DNA of 64,000 nt from positions 1,309,501-1,373,500 of the forward strand of contig NZ_CP030280.1 of the NCBI RefSeq assembly GCF_003287895.1. The letters are read 5' to 3'. The first letter of the stretch is position 1, and every line of letters begins with the position of its first letter. A program made the position numbers and the translations under genes. Shown in pieces: positions 1-8,551 of this stretch. The stretch comes from Blautia argi (lineage in GTDB: Bacteria; Bacillota; Clostridia; Lachnospirales; Lachnospiraceae). The notes below the pieces were generated by a model that was not told the origin of the DNA, did not search any database, and saw only the letters and a list, made by a program, of their open reading frames with translations.

Positions 1-83
1 TATTGGAAGCAGAGGATTTCCGGTTTTCCAAGGTTTTCATGGGGCAGCCCTGCTGCAATATACAAAAAAGGTGGAATGTATGA
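1..83 (+). CDS. C-terminal end of an unidentified upstream gene (partial)
   Basis: From base 3 a frame is open and ends in TGA at 81-83 after the residues QPCCNIQKRWNV. The stop overlaps the ATG of the next gene at 80 (ATGA), the usual sign of translational coupling. Only about 26 residues are visible, so I cannot name the family. The frame of the following gene is also open to the left edge, so this call rests on the ATGA overlap alone. Confidence 0.35.
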   Translation, partial: LEAEDFRFSKVFMGQPCCNIQKRWNV

Positions 84-970
84 AAATATTTTTAGCAGAT
101 GCATTGACAGAGCCTCTGGAAATTCAAAGTCTGGAAGCTTTTTTTAAGCAATATCTGACCTGGGATTACTGGGAGAAAAAGCTGCCCCTGATTGGAAACT
201 TTGCAGGGCGGGTACTTTTGGCAATTCTGGTCTATATTATTGCAAGTAAGCTGATTCATAAAATATGCAGGCTGATTGTAGCGTCTATGAACCGTGCCAA
301 TGCGGACACCGGCGTCATACAGTTTGTGTCTTCCTTTGTAAAGGCGGCGTTGTATTTTCTTTTAATTGTCAGTATCGCCACCAGCTTTGGGGTGAAAGAA
401 TCGTCCATTGCCGCACTTTTGGCTTCCAGTGGTGTTGCCATTGGTCTTGCATTGCAGGGCGGTCTTTCCAACCTGGCAGGCGGCGTGATTATTTTGATTC
501 TGCGTCCCTTTACCATTGGAGATTATATTATTGAAAATTCAGGAAATCAGGAAGGTACGGTTGTAAAAATTGACTTGTTTTACACAACGCTGTCCACAGT
601 GGATAACCGGAGAATTACAGTCCCGAACGGAACGCTTACCAATTCCAGTATTGTAAATGTAACAGCAAAGGACAACAGAAAACTGGAAATTAAAGTAGGA
701 ATTTCCTATCAGGCAGATTTGAAGAGGGCAAAGCAGATTTTACAGGATTTGCTCCATGAGGATAAAAGCATTATGTCTGATGAGGAGATGCAGGTATTTG
801 TAGATGAGCTGGCAGCAGACAGCGTGATTCTGGGGTTGCGCGCCTGGGTGAAGACCGAGGAATACTGGGCAACAAAGTGGCGTCTGAACGAAGAAATCAA
901 GCTGGCATTTGATGAGGCGGGCGTGGAAATTCCCTTTCCACAGCTGGACGTGCATATTAAAGAGCAATGA
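80..970 (+). CDS. MscS-family small-conductance mechanosensitive channel
   Basis: Predicted membrane channel that opens under membrane tension to release solutes during hypo-osmotic shock. The 296-residue product has hydrophobic segments at about residues 40-60, 80-105 and 115-145. The third contains the small-residue-rich pore helix pattern (LLASSGVAIGLALQGGLSN), followed by the beta domain (RPFTIGDYI, TVDNRRITVPNG) and a C-terminal alpha/beta domain. This is the normal length and order for compact MscS proteins. The ATG at 80 is preferred over the GTG at 71 because AGGTGG lies 7 bases before it and it overlaps the upstream stop as ATGA. Family call is firm; gating properties cannot be read from sequence. 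Confidence 0.93.
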   Translation: MKIFLADALTEPLEIQSLEAFFKQYLTWDYWEKKLPLIGNFAGRVLLAILVYIIASKLIHKICRLIVASMNRANADTGVIQFVSSFVKAALYFLLIVSIATSFGVKESSIAALLASSGVAIGLALQGGLSNLAGGVIILILRPFTIGDYIIENSGNQEGTVVKIDLFYTTLSTVDNRRITVPNGTLTNSSIVNVTAKDNRKLEIKVGISYQADLKRAKQILQDLLHEDKSIMSDEEMQVFVDELAADSVILGLRAWVKTEEYWATKWRLNEEIKLAFDEAGVEIPFPQLDVHIKEQ

Positions 971-1069
971 TTTTATAGAGTCTTTAGAAAATTTAAGAAT
1001 CAAGAAATATTTTTTCCATTGGTTTAGTGCTACAATAACACTATAACAGAAATGGAAGGACTGATGGAG

Positions 1070-1603
1070 ATGAAAACCCAGGTGTTGTACAAAAGCAGAA
1101 CCGGAAATACGGAAAAGCTGGCAAAAGCGATTTTTGAAGCCATTCCCGGACAGTGTAAGGATATTACCCCTTTAGACGGGCAAACGGACTATGATATGGG
1201 AGATGTTTATTTTATTGGCTTCTGGACAGACAGGGGCAGCGCCAGTGTGGAGGTTCTAGATTATCTGGGAAGTCTGCAGGGAAAGAAAATTGCTCTTTTT
1301 GGAACCTGCGGTATGGGAAATAACCCTGAATATTACAGGAAAATTGAAGAAAATATCAAAGTTTTTATTGAAGATGATAATGAATACCTGGGTGCTTATC
1401 TGTGCCAGGGAAAGATGCCCATATCTGTAAGAGATAAATACAGTCGTATGAAAAATGCAGAGAATGAAAAAATGGTAAATGCCATGATACGAAATTTTGA
1501 TATGGCAATGCTGCACCCGGACAATGAGGATTTGCAGGGAGCCAAAAGCTTTGTGAAAGAAATTTATGAAAGACTGGAGAGGGAAGCGCAAGATGATGAA
1601 TAA
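1070..1603 (+). CDS. flavodoxin-family protein
   Basis: Small FMN-binding electron carrier or flavodoxin-like protein, 177 residues from the chosen start. The N-terminal strand plus phosphate loop is visible (LYKSRTGNTEKLAKAI, with the T/S-x-T-G-N-T signature), followed by the DVYFIGFW and KKIALFGTCGMG segments typical of the flavodoxin fold. Upstream ATGs at 1052 and 1064 are in frame. The ATG at 1070 has AAGGA 9 bases before it and starts directly at the first beta strand. The last codons overlap the start of the zinc-ribbon gene, suggesting cotranscription. Some family members (BilS type) accompany bilirubin reductase, but no such reductase is nearby, so the partner is unknown. Confidence 0.85.
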   Translation: MKTQVLYKSRTGNTEKLAKAIFEAIPGQCKDITPLDGQTDYDMGDVYFIGFWTDRGSASVEVLDYLGSLQGKKIALFGTCGMGNNPEYYRKIEENIKVFIEDDNEYLGAYLCQGKMPISVRDKYSRMKNAENEKMVNAMIRNFDMAMLHPDNEDLQGAKSFVKEIYERLEREAQDDE

Positions 1604-2012
1604 ATTAAGAGAAAAGCTGGCAAAATTTATGTATGGCAGATATGGAAGCGATAAGCTGAATATGTTTTTGCTGGTGATATTGCTGGTATGTGCGGGAATC
1701 AATCTTTTTTTGCGAAACGGCTATTTCAGCATGCTGTTAAGTTCCTGGGAGTTACTTCTGATTATTCTGATTTATTACCGTATGTTTTCCAGAAATATTC
1801 AGAAGCGTTATGCAGAGAATCAGAAATACCTGAATCTGGAAAATAAAGTAAAACGTTTTTTCGGGAAAAGGAAATACATACAGGAGCAGAGAAAAGATTT
1901 TCATATTTATACCTGTCCTCAGTGCAAACAGAAGATTCGAATTCCAAAAGGAAAGGGGAAAATCAGTGTCCGCTGTCCGAAGTGTGGTGCTGAGTTTGTG
2001 AAAAACAGTTAA
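1593..2012 (+). CDS. small membrane protein with C-terminal zinc ribbon
   Basis: Product of about 139 residues (start ATG at 1593, or the adjacent ATG at 1596). It overlaps the end of the flavodoxin gene by 11 bases. Two hydrophobic segments lie at about residues 22-38 and 45-62. A basic linker follows, then a C-terminal four-cysteine zinc ribbon (CPQCKQKIRIPKGKGK, then CPKCGAEF). The topology suggests the ribbon is cytoplasmic. I recognise the general architecture from clostridial genomes but no characterised function. Translational overlap suggests a link with the flavodoxin, but the sequence alone does not show what it is. Confidence 0.75.
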   Translation: MMNKLREKLAKFMYGRYGSDKLNMFLLVILLVCAGINLFLRNGYFSMLLSSWELLLIILIYYRMFSRNIQKRYAENQKYLNLENKVKRFFGKRKYIQEQRKDFHIYTCPQCKQKIRIPKGKGKISVRCPKCGAEFVKNS

Positions 2013-2039
2013 AAAACAAAGGATAAAACAGTCGTGAAA

Positions 2040-2130
2040 AGAAAAGGGCTGTCGCTTAAACCGAAAAATCAGCCGTTGTACAAGCTTTTTGTACAGCAGG
2101 CTTATCGGTGCTGCGGCATGCCCTTTTTTG
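2040..2130. terminator. bidirectional terminator between convergent genes
   Basis: An outer stem pairs AAAAGGGC near 2042 with GCCCTTTTTT at 2119-2129, and an inner stem pairs TTGTACAA with TTGTACAG. A T-run follows on the plus strand and an A-run precedes it, so the structure can act both ways. It lies between the zinc-ribbon gene (plus) and the kinase gene (minus). Confidence 0.6.
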
Positions 2131-2134
2131 ATTT

Positions 2135-3478
2135 TTAAATCTGATGTTGGCAAAAGGAGAAGGTTACAATGCCTCCCAGGTTTCCGTTTCTAAGGAGAAC
2201 GGTTCCGCCGTGATTTTTTGCTGCCTGCGCAGCAAACCAGAGTCCAAGACCATGATGAGAAGCGCTGCTTCTGGAGGAATCCCCCTGCCAGAGCCGTTCC
2301 GTCCCGTGAAGAAGCGCTTCCTGACTGAAGCCCTTTCCCTGGTCATAAATACACAACTCCCAGCCTTCGCCTGTCATGCAGCCTGTCAGGGATACGGTTT
2401 TTCCTCTGGGCGTGTGTTCCACAGCATTTAAAACTGTGTTTAGAAAGGCTCTGAGCAAACGCTCTTTTTGGATTACCGCCTGTCCCTTCAGATTGCTTTC
2501 TGTTTTTAGATAGACACCTTTGGATTCTGCCAGTGTGCGGGCATTTTGGCAAAGCTCCTCAAAAAGGGCGGAAAGCTCTACAGGAGAAAAGGATTCCTCC
2601 GCGCCTTTGGAAAGTTCTAAAAGACTGGTTACATATTGCACAGCGCGGGTATTGGCAGAAAGAATGGTTTCTGCCATGTTGCGTTCTGTCTGAGAAAGAT
2701 TTTCTTCTAATAACAGCTCAGCATTGCCTCCGATAAGGGTAAGAGGGGTTTTTAAATCATGGGCAAGGGCAGCCATTTCTGTTTCCCGTTCCTGTTGAGC
2801 GCTCCACTGGGAGGACAAAGAGGTGTATAAGGCATCTCTCATGTGTTCCATGGCAAGAAGCGCCTGGTCATATTCCCGGATTCCTGCATGAGGAATGGGA
2901 AAGTCCAGTTCTCTGACACTGATTTTACGGCTGACTTGGGCAAAGAGCCTAAGACGGTCGGTCAGATAGCGTTTCAGATGCAGCGTATGGAGAAAAAGAC
3001 ATAAAATCCAGGAAATGCAAAGCGCTGTCCACCAAAGGGCTTCAAAGGAAAAAGGAAGATGGCGCAGAGCAGGATTTATAAATTCTCTTCGGTAATACCA
3101 GTGGAGAATTAGAGTATCGCTGTCAGGATAAACGTAGGAAAGAAAATCTACGTCCTCAGAGCCCTGAGAGAAAACGGTTTTTAACTGTTTTTGTTCTTTC
3201 AAAGAGGCATTGGTTTCCAGTATCTGTCCCTCGGAATCAAAAAGTGCATAAAAAGGGAGGAAATCCTCTCCCGGCGTAAGAAACTCTTGGGGCTTTTCTG
3301 CCAGAAAGGCTTCAGCCTGCTGATTAGACACAGAGCCATGGTAAATCAGACCGGCCCGCTCCAGTCCGGTTTGCAAGGCAAGAAAAGCCACCAGGCACAG
3401 AAGCATACTGCCCAGCAGGACAAAGGCAAAGCGCAGCAGGACAAAGGACAGGCTTATATCAGATTTTCTTTTTGCCAT
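2135..3478 (-). CDS. sensor histidine kinase of the LanFEG-type operon
   Basis: Membrane-bound sensor kinase, 447 residues. There is one transmembrane segment at about 12-32, an extracytoplasmic region of about 110 residues and a second segment at about 145-165. A HAMP-like stretch follows, then the H-box (ALAHDLKTPLT), N-box (NTVLNAVEH) and G-boxes (DQGKGFS, HGLGLWF). The extracytoplasmic domain is long enough to bind a ligand directly, unlike the loopless BceS class. It overlaps the response regulator gene by 25 bases and is the last gene of the minus-strand operon. By analogy with NisK and CprK it probably senses a lantibiotic or other cationic peptide; the ligand is not deducible. Confidence 0.9.
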   Translation of the reverse strand: MAKRKSDISLSFVLLRFAFVLLGSMLLCLVAFLALQTGLERAGLIYHGSVSNQQAEAFLAEKPQEFLTPGEDFLPFYALFDSEGQILETNASLKEQKQLKTVFSQGSEDVDFLSYVYPDSDTLILHWYYRREFINPALRHLPFSFEALWWTALCISWILCLFLHTLHLKRYLTDRLRLFAQVSRKISVRELDFPIPHAGIREYDQALLAMEHMRDALYTSLSSQWSAQQERETEMAALAHDLKTPLTLIGGNAELLLEENLSQTERNMAETILSANTRAVQYVTSLLELSKGAEESFSPVELSALFEELCQNARTLAESKGVYLKTESNLKGQAVIQKERLLRAFLNTVLNAVEHTPRGKTVSLTGCMTGEGWELCIYDQGKGFSQEALLHGTERLWQGDSSRSSASHHGLGLWFAAQAAKNHGGTVLLRNGNLGGIVTFSFCQHQI

Positions 3479-4128
3479 TTATAACCCACCCCCCAGACGG
3501 TTTCAATGGGATTTAAGTCCCTGATTTTTAACTTTGCGCGTATATTTTTTATGTGTTCGGCAATGGCAGAGGCATTTCCTTCTGCATCAAAGCCGAAAAC
3601 AGCTTCGTAAAGCAGTTCTTTGGTAAATACCTGTCCTGCATGAAGCGCCAGGTATTCACAGATGGCATATTCTCCTTTGGTAAAGGACAGGGGCTGGTCT
3701 TTTACAGAAGCTGTTTTTGCCTGTAAGTCAAAGCAGACGCCGCCTCGATGTAAAGTGTGTATCGGCTGCCGCATTTCCCGCCGCAGATGGGCGTTCACCC
3801 TTGCTCGAAGCTCTGCAAGGCTGAAAGGCTTTTTGATATAGTCATCTGCGCCCAGGCCAAACCCCTGTACCAGAGCAGTTTCCTCTGTCTTTGCCGTTAA
3901 AAATAAAATGGGGCAGTCCACTTCCCGGCGAATCCGTCTGCACAGAGAAAAACCGTCTTCCCCGGGCATCATTACGTCCAGCAGAAGCAAATCATACTGG
4001 CGGCAGCAGGCAGGAGAAAGCTGTGTGCTGTTTTCTTCCCGGTCCACCTGGTGTCCGTCCCTTGTTAGGGCTGTATAGACCAGATTTCGCATATCTGCAT
4101 CATCGTCCACCACTAAAATTTTTGCCAT
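3454..4128 (-). CDS. OmpR-family response regulator of the LanFEG-type operon
   Basis: Two-domain transcriptional regulator of 224 residues. The receiver domain has the acidic pocket (VVDDDADM), the phospho-acceptor aspartate in LLLLDVMMPGEDG and the conserved lysine in IKKPFS. A winged-helix DNA-binding domain follows (TKGEYAICEYLA, ending VWGVGYKW). The ATG at 4128 is chosen because AGGAGG sits 9 bases upstream; the frame extends 10 codons further without a better signal. It follows the transporter genes after an 84-base gap and is translationally overlapped with the kinase. The likely target is the promoter of this five-gene operon. Confidence 0.92.
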   Translation of the reverse strand: MAKILVVDDDADMRNLVYTALTRDGHQVDREENSTQLSPACCRQYDLLLLDVMMPGEDGFSLCRRIRREVDCPILFLTAKTEETALVQGFGLGADDYIKKPFSLAELRARVNAHLRREMRQPIHTLHRGGVCFDLQAKTASVKDQPLSFTKGEYAICEYLALHAGQVFTKELLYEAVFGFDAEGNASAIAEHIKNIRAKLKIRDLNPIETVWGVGYKWQKENLI

Positions 4129-4212
4129 TTTAAAGTTCCTCCTGTTTCCTGACAGCATAAAAAACTGCCTGCATATTTTTTAGATAGCTCTCTTTTCATC
4201 ATAGCATATTTT

Positions 4213-4950
4213 TCAAATCCCTGCTCTCTTTTTTGAATCCATGATTTTTAAAACAAAAATGGTTACACAGGCACAGAGAACCAAGATAAAACAGCTTTGC
4301 AGCCGGTTTTGCGGGGTGGTTTCATAGTATCCGGCAATGCCCAGAACTGCAGTTATGGGATAAAAAGAGCGAAGGGTATCCGAGATGCTCATAAATAGGC
4401 CGGCGAAGGAGTACAGTTCTGTAAGCGCCAGAGCCAGCCAATAGTTCTTTTTGCAGCAGGACACCAGAACAATCATAGGAGATACAGCCAGAAACACGCC
4501 GATTCCTTCTAAAAGATAGGTCTTGAGAAATTCTGCCGCCAGTCCTGCCGACAGCTCGGAAGCAGAAAAAAGCTCTAAAAACAGGTTTTGAAGAAATAAA
4601 AGGAGGTAAAGCAGCAGACTCAGTATAAAAGTCAGGAGCATTTTGGCGGAAATCAGTTTTATTTTACGCACAGGAATCAGCAGCAGAGCGTTTAAAGTAC
4701 CCTCTTCCTCTTCCCGGCAAATCAGATAGCTTCCGAAGAGAGCAATCATGGCGGGGAGAACAAAAAGTGTTGCCCAGGGCTGGGCTATATTAAGATACCA
4801 GCAGGAAAGGGGCTGGGAGGAAAGGCTGCTACGGGCAGGGTTTCCTCCCAGGAACACAATGGCTGTGACACCGGTGGTACAAAGCAGAGCAAGGAGGAGA
4901 AAGCGGCAGCGGCGAAGCTTCCTGCATTCTGCCCAAAGTAATGTTTTCAT
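4213..4950 (-). CDS. LanFEG-type ABC transporter permease (second permease)
   Basis: Integral membrane subunit of 245 residues with about six hydrophobic segments, the ABC-2/MutG-EpiG style architecture of lantibiotic immunity transporters. It starts 9 bases after the stop of the first permease gene, with AAGGTGATTCT before the ATG. The N-terminus (MKTLLWAECRKLRRCRF) has the short basic cytoplasmic lead typical of these permeases. With the neighbouring permease and ATPase it would form a heteromeric exporter that removes peptides from the membrane. Primary sequences of these permeases diverge strongly, so the family call leans on gene order and the E-loop ATPase. Confidence 0.82.
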   Translation of the reverse strand: MKTLLWAECRKLRRCRFLLLALLCTTGVTAIVFLGGNPARSSLSSQPLSCWYLNIAQPWATLFVLPAMIALFGSYLICREEEEGTLNALLLIPVRKIKLISAKMLLTFILSLLLYLLLFLQNLFLELFSASELSAGLAAEFLKTYLLEGIGVFLAVSPMIVLVSCCKKNYWLALALTELYSFAGLFMSISDTLRSFYPITAVLGIAGYYETTPQNRLQSCFILVLCACVTIFVLKIMDSKKRAGI

Positions 4951-4959
4951 AGAATCACC

Positions 4960-5700
4960 TTATCCTTTCTTAAGAGAGCGTGCTGCCACAAGGAGAGCCA
5001 GAGTATCCCAGAGGCAAATACACAAAACAGCCGGGAAAACAGAAAATTCCTGCACCGGAAATCCCGGAATCTCTCCATTTCCGGCAAGGAGAACTGAAGC
5101 TGCAGACAAAGGGTGCAGATACGGATTTACCGGTGTAAGAAAAAATCCGAGAAAGAGATAGAGCAGATTCAGGGACACAGGAAACAGATAGCCTTTTTGC
5201 AGTCCGGAAACAGCCAGAATGGGAAGTATGGCAAAAGCAGCAAGGACAGCAAGTTCCATGGATTTCTCCAAGAGAAAGAAAAAACTGTTCCACTGAAAAG
5301 AAATACAGCCAGAGCTGATGCCAAATCCAAAGGTGGCTATGGCTGTAAGCAGCATGAAGCACAGGGAATAGAGCAAAACTATGAAAAATTTTCCCAGAAA
5401 ATAGCTTTTTTTGCTGATTGGTACAAGCCAGAGCTGCAGAAGGATACGGGACTGTCTTTCATCGTGTACCAGTATGGTGCAGAGGAGTCCGAGGATAAAG
5501 GGCAGAAGAAGAAACAGGGTAAATCCAAAGGCTGCCCATCGGTAAAACAGCGGGGGAGAAACAGGAAGGTTTCCCAAAGCACGAAAATAGACAGCAGCAA
5601 AAAAGGGCATGACAAAGGCTGCCAAAAGCATAAGCCAGATAACAGGCTTTCTGCGCAGTTTTTGAAATTCTGTTTGAAGAAGCAAAAGAAAGTTAAACAA
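4960..5700 (-). CDS. LanFEG-type ABC transporter permease (first permease), TTG start
   Basis: Integral membrane protein of about 246 residues with six hydrophobic segments, similar in size to its partner permease. The frame is open to an ATG at 5745, but that start would overlap the ATPase gene by 53 bases and has no ribosome binding site. The TTG at 5700 has GGAGG 8 bases upstream, overlaps the ATPase stop by only 8 bases and gives a product matching the sister permease, so I use it. The gene is cotranscribed with the ATPase and second permease; together they resemble MutE/EpiE-MutG/EpiG pairs and C. difficile CprBC. Confidence 0.82.
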   Translation of the reverse strand: MFNFLLLLQTEFQKLRRKPVIWLMLLAAFVMPFFAAVYFRALGNLPVSPPLFYRWAAFGFTLFLLLPFILGLLCTILVHDERQSRILLQLWLVPISKKSYFLGKFFIVLLYSLCFMLLTAIATFGFGISSGCISFQWNSFFFLLEKSMELAVLAAFAILPILAVSGLQKGYLFPVSLNLLYLFLGFFLTPVNPYLHPLSAASVLLAGNGEIPGFPVQEFSVFPAVLCICLWDTLALLVAARSLKKG

Positions 5701-6442
5701 TTTCAGATCCTCCGGTAAGTGTTTTAAAATATTGTTCCAAAGCATTTTCCTTAAGCCACAGGTCCTTGTGCTTTTCCTTTAAAGCTGCCATAGAGCATTC
5801 TTCTACAAGGTTTCCCTGATGAAGAATCCCGATATGGTCTGCCAGCAGAGAAACTTCAGACAGAATGTGGCTGGACACCAGTATAGTGGTGCGGCAGTCT
5901 GTGCTTAAGGTTTTTAAAAAGGTTCGCAGCTTTGAAATCCCCACAGGGTCAAGCCCATTGGTAGGCTCGTCCAGAATCAGCAGGGCGGGATTGTGCAAAA
6001 GTGCGTTGGCAATTCCAAGGCGCTGTTTCATGCCCAGAGAATAGTTGGCAAAAATTTTTTTGCTTTCATAGGGCAGTTCTGCTTTTTCCAGAGCCTTTTT
6101 TACTGCAGTTTTGTCAGTAAGCCCCCGGAGTTTGGCGAAAATCTCCAGATTTTCCTTTCCGGTGAGATTGGGATAAAAGCCCGGATTCTCAATCATGGCG
6201 CCGATATGGGGATAAAGCAGTTTTTCATTTCCTTTTATAGATTTTCCAAATACACGGACCTCTCCTTTTGTGGCGGGAAGCAGCCCCAAAAGCAATTTCA
6301 TAAGGGTAGTTTTTCCTGCTCCGTTTCTTCCGATTAGTCCATAAATCTGTCTTTCTTTTAAATGGAGATTTACGTTGTTTACGGCAAGCTGATTTGAATA
6401 GGCTTTGGTAAGCCGATTGGTTTCTATGACAAAATCATACAT
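5693..6442 (-). CDS. LanF-type ABC transporter ATPase with E-loop
   Basis: ATP-binding subunit of 249 residues. Walker A is GRNGAGKTT, the signature motif is NYSLGMKQR, Walker B is ALLILDEPTNGLD, and the H-loop histidine is in LVSSHILSE. The position of the usual Q-loop glutamine reads IGAMIENPGFYP, that is, glutamate. This E-loop is a known hallmark of lantibiotic-immunity (LanF) and BcrA-type ATPases. It is the first gene of the minus-strand operon (ATPase, two permeases, regulator, kinase), with AAGAGAGG before the ATG. The same order is known from the cationic-peptide resistance operon cprABC-KR. Role: powering expulsion of cell-wall-active peptides. Confidence 0.9.
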   Translation of the reverse strand: MYDFVIETNRLTKAYSNQLAVNNVNLHLKERQIYGLIGRNGAGKTTLMKLLLGLLPATKGEVRVFGKSIKGNEKLLYPHIGAMIENPGFYPNLTGKENLEIFAKLRGLTDKTAVKKALEKAELPYESKKIFANYSLGMKQRLGIANALLHNPALLILDEPTNGLDPVGISKLRTFLKTLSTDCRTTILVSSHILSEVSLLADHIGILHQGNLVEECSMAALKEKHKDLWLKENALEQYFKTLTGGSEIV

Positions 6443-6525
6443 GAGAAACGCCTCTCTTTCTTTTTGATAAACTTACCGTAGCAGAGATTTTTAAGGAAAT
6501 TATAAGGAAAAGGAAAAGAATTCGG

Positions 6526-6554
6526 TTTTCGTTCCATAGAAACTATGTTAGAAT
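6526..6554 (+). promoter_or_regulatory. weak promoter and small palindrome upstream of fbp
   Basis: A -10-like TAGAAT lies at 6549-6554. The base match 17 bases upstream to a -35 box is poor (TTTTCG). Between them is an inverted repeat CATAG-AAA-CTATG (6535-6547), a possible operator. The divergent LanF operon has a TATAAT on the minus strand at 6504-6499 without a good -35, as expected for an activator-dependent promoter. Confidence 0.35.
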
Positions 6555-6597
6555 AAAATTATAAAAATAAGCGGAAGGTATCAAAGAGGAAAGCCAA

Positions 6598-8551
6598 ATG
6601 GAAAATATGAAACTGAAATACCTGGAAAAAATGGCAGAACTTTATCCCACTATAGCTAAAGCGTCTACCGAGATTATCAATCTTCAGGCAATTTTGAATC
6701 TGCCAAAAGGTACAGAGCATTTTCTCACAGACATACACGGGGAATATGAAGCATTTTCTCATGTGTTAAAGAATGGCTCCGGTTCTGTGAGGAGAAAAAT
6801 CGACACCGTATTTGGGCATACCATGAGCAAAAAGGAAAAGAGAAGCCTTGCTACGCTGATTTATTATCCAAGGGAAAAGATGAATCTGATGAAAATGCAG
6901 GAAAGTGACCAGAGGGAATGGTATAAAATTACCTTGTACCGCCTGATTGAGGTGTGTAAAAAAACAGCGTCCAAATATACCAGATCTAAGGTGCACAAAG
7001 CTCTGCCGGAGGATTTTGCCTATGTGATAGAAGAGCTGATTACAGAGCGTCCTGATATTGTGGACAAGGAGTCCTACTATGAGCAGATTATTCAAACCAT
7101 CATTGAAATTGGGAGAGCAGAGGAGTTTATTGTGGCATTGGCGGAGCTGATTCAAAGACTGGTGGTAGATCATCTGCACATTCTGGGAGATATTTATGAC
7201 CGGGGACCGGGGCCGCACCAGATTATGGACCGTCTGGAACACTATCATTCTCTGGATATCCAGTGGGGAAATCACGATATTCTCTGGCTGGGGGCAGCGG
7301 CAGGACAGGCGTGTTGTGTGGCAACGGTAGTTCGGATTTGTGCCCGTTATGCCAATCTGGATATTTTGGAAGACGGATATGGTATTAATCTTTTGCCCCT
7401 GGCAACCTTTGCCCTTACTTATTACAAAGATGACCCCTGCTCCTGTTTTAAAATTAAGGGACATAATACGTTGAATCCGGTAGAGCAGGATTTAAACATG
7501 AAAATGCATAAAGCGATTTCCATGATTCAGTTCAAACTGGAGGGGCAGCTTCTTATGAAGCGAAGGGAATTTGGCATGGCAGACAGGGCGCTTCTGGACG
7601 ATATTGATTATACGGAAGGAACGATTACGCTAAACCGTAAAACCTATCCGCTTCTGGATTGTTCTTTTCCTACTATTGATCCGGAAAATCCCTATGAACT
7701 TTCCAGAGAAGAAAAGGAAGTGATAGACCGGCTTGTTTTTGCTTTTGTAAACTGTGAAAAGCTGCAAAGGCATATGAAGCTTTTGCTGAAAAAGGGCAGT
7801 ATGTATAAAATATACAATCAAAATCTTTTATACCATGGCTGTATCCCTTTAAATGAGGACGGTACTTTTAAAGAAGTACAGGTATATGACAAGGTATATA
7901 AGGGGAAAGCCTTGTATGATGTGCTGGAAACCTATGTGAGAAAGGCTTTTGTGGCAATGGACGGACAGGAGAGAGAAAGGGGAAAAGATATTTTGTGGTT
8001 TATCTGGAGCAGTCCCTCCTCGCCGTTGTTCGGTAAAAACAAAATGGCAACCTTTGAGCGGTATTTTCTGGCAGAGAAGGAAACCCATGAAGAAACAAAG
8101 AACGCCTATTATAGGTTTTTGGAAAATCAGGAGATTGTAGAGAAAATCTTACAGGAATTTCATGTAACCGGTGAAGAAGCGCATATTGTAAACGGTCATG
8201 TTCCTGTACATCATGGAGAAGGGGAAAGCCCCATAAAATGCAGGGGAAAGCTGTTGATTATTGACGGCGGATTTTCCAGGGCATATCAAAAGGAAACGGG
8301 AATTGCCGGGTATACACTGATTTATAATTCCTGGGGCATGATTCTGGCGGCTCACGAGCCATTTACTTCTGCCACAGACGCCATTACAAAGGAAAGTGAT
8401 ATTCTTTCAGACAGTATTCTGGTAAAACGGGTGGTGAAGCGAAAAACCGTGGGAGAAACCGATATTGGCATGAAATTAAAAAGAAAGGATAGCAGAACTG
8501 GAGGAGCTTTTAGAGGCATACAGGGCAGGTTTGCTGATAGAAAAACTATGA
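6598..8551 (+). CDS. fbp: class III fructose-1,6-bisphosphatase, frameshifted near the 3' end in this sequence
   Basis: Gluconeogenic enzyme hydrolysing fructose-1,6-bisphosphate to fructose-6-phosphate in the cytoplasm. Residues 1-625 match the large clostridial/Bacillus type: metallophosphatase motifs FLTDIHGEYEAF, GDIYDRGPGP and WGNHDILWLG are present. As given, the frame runs on into the next gene (924 codons). In the run of five A at 8478-8482, removing one A restores the expected C-terminus (ERIAELEELLEAYRAGLLIE) and a stop at 8549-8551. This gives 650 residues, the normal family length. The restored stop overlaps the esterase ATG as ATGA. The surplus A is either an assembly error or a real indel; a two-enzyme fusion is unlikely. 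Confidence 0.92.

Noticed and set aside
5113..5718. Lysine-rich 201-codon plus-strand frame in the LanFEG region
   Set aside because: It is the complement of a hydrophobic permease gene; lysine and glutamine runs arise from the antisense of leucine and phenylalanine codons.
6766..7464. 232-codon minus-strand frame inside fbp
   Set aside because: No start signal or motif, and it lies wholly opposite conserved catalytic FBPase sequence.
8478..8482. Programmed ribosomal frameshift in fbp
   Set aside because: Recovering the normal end needs a +1 shift on an ordinary A5 run with no stimulatory signal seen, and four other genes here show the same surplus-base pattern.
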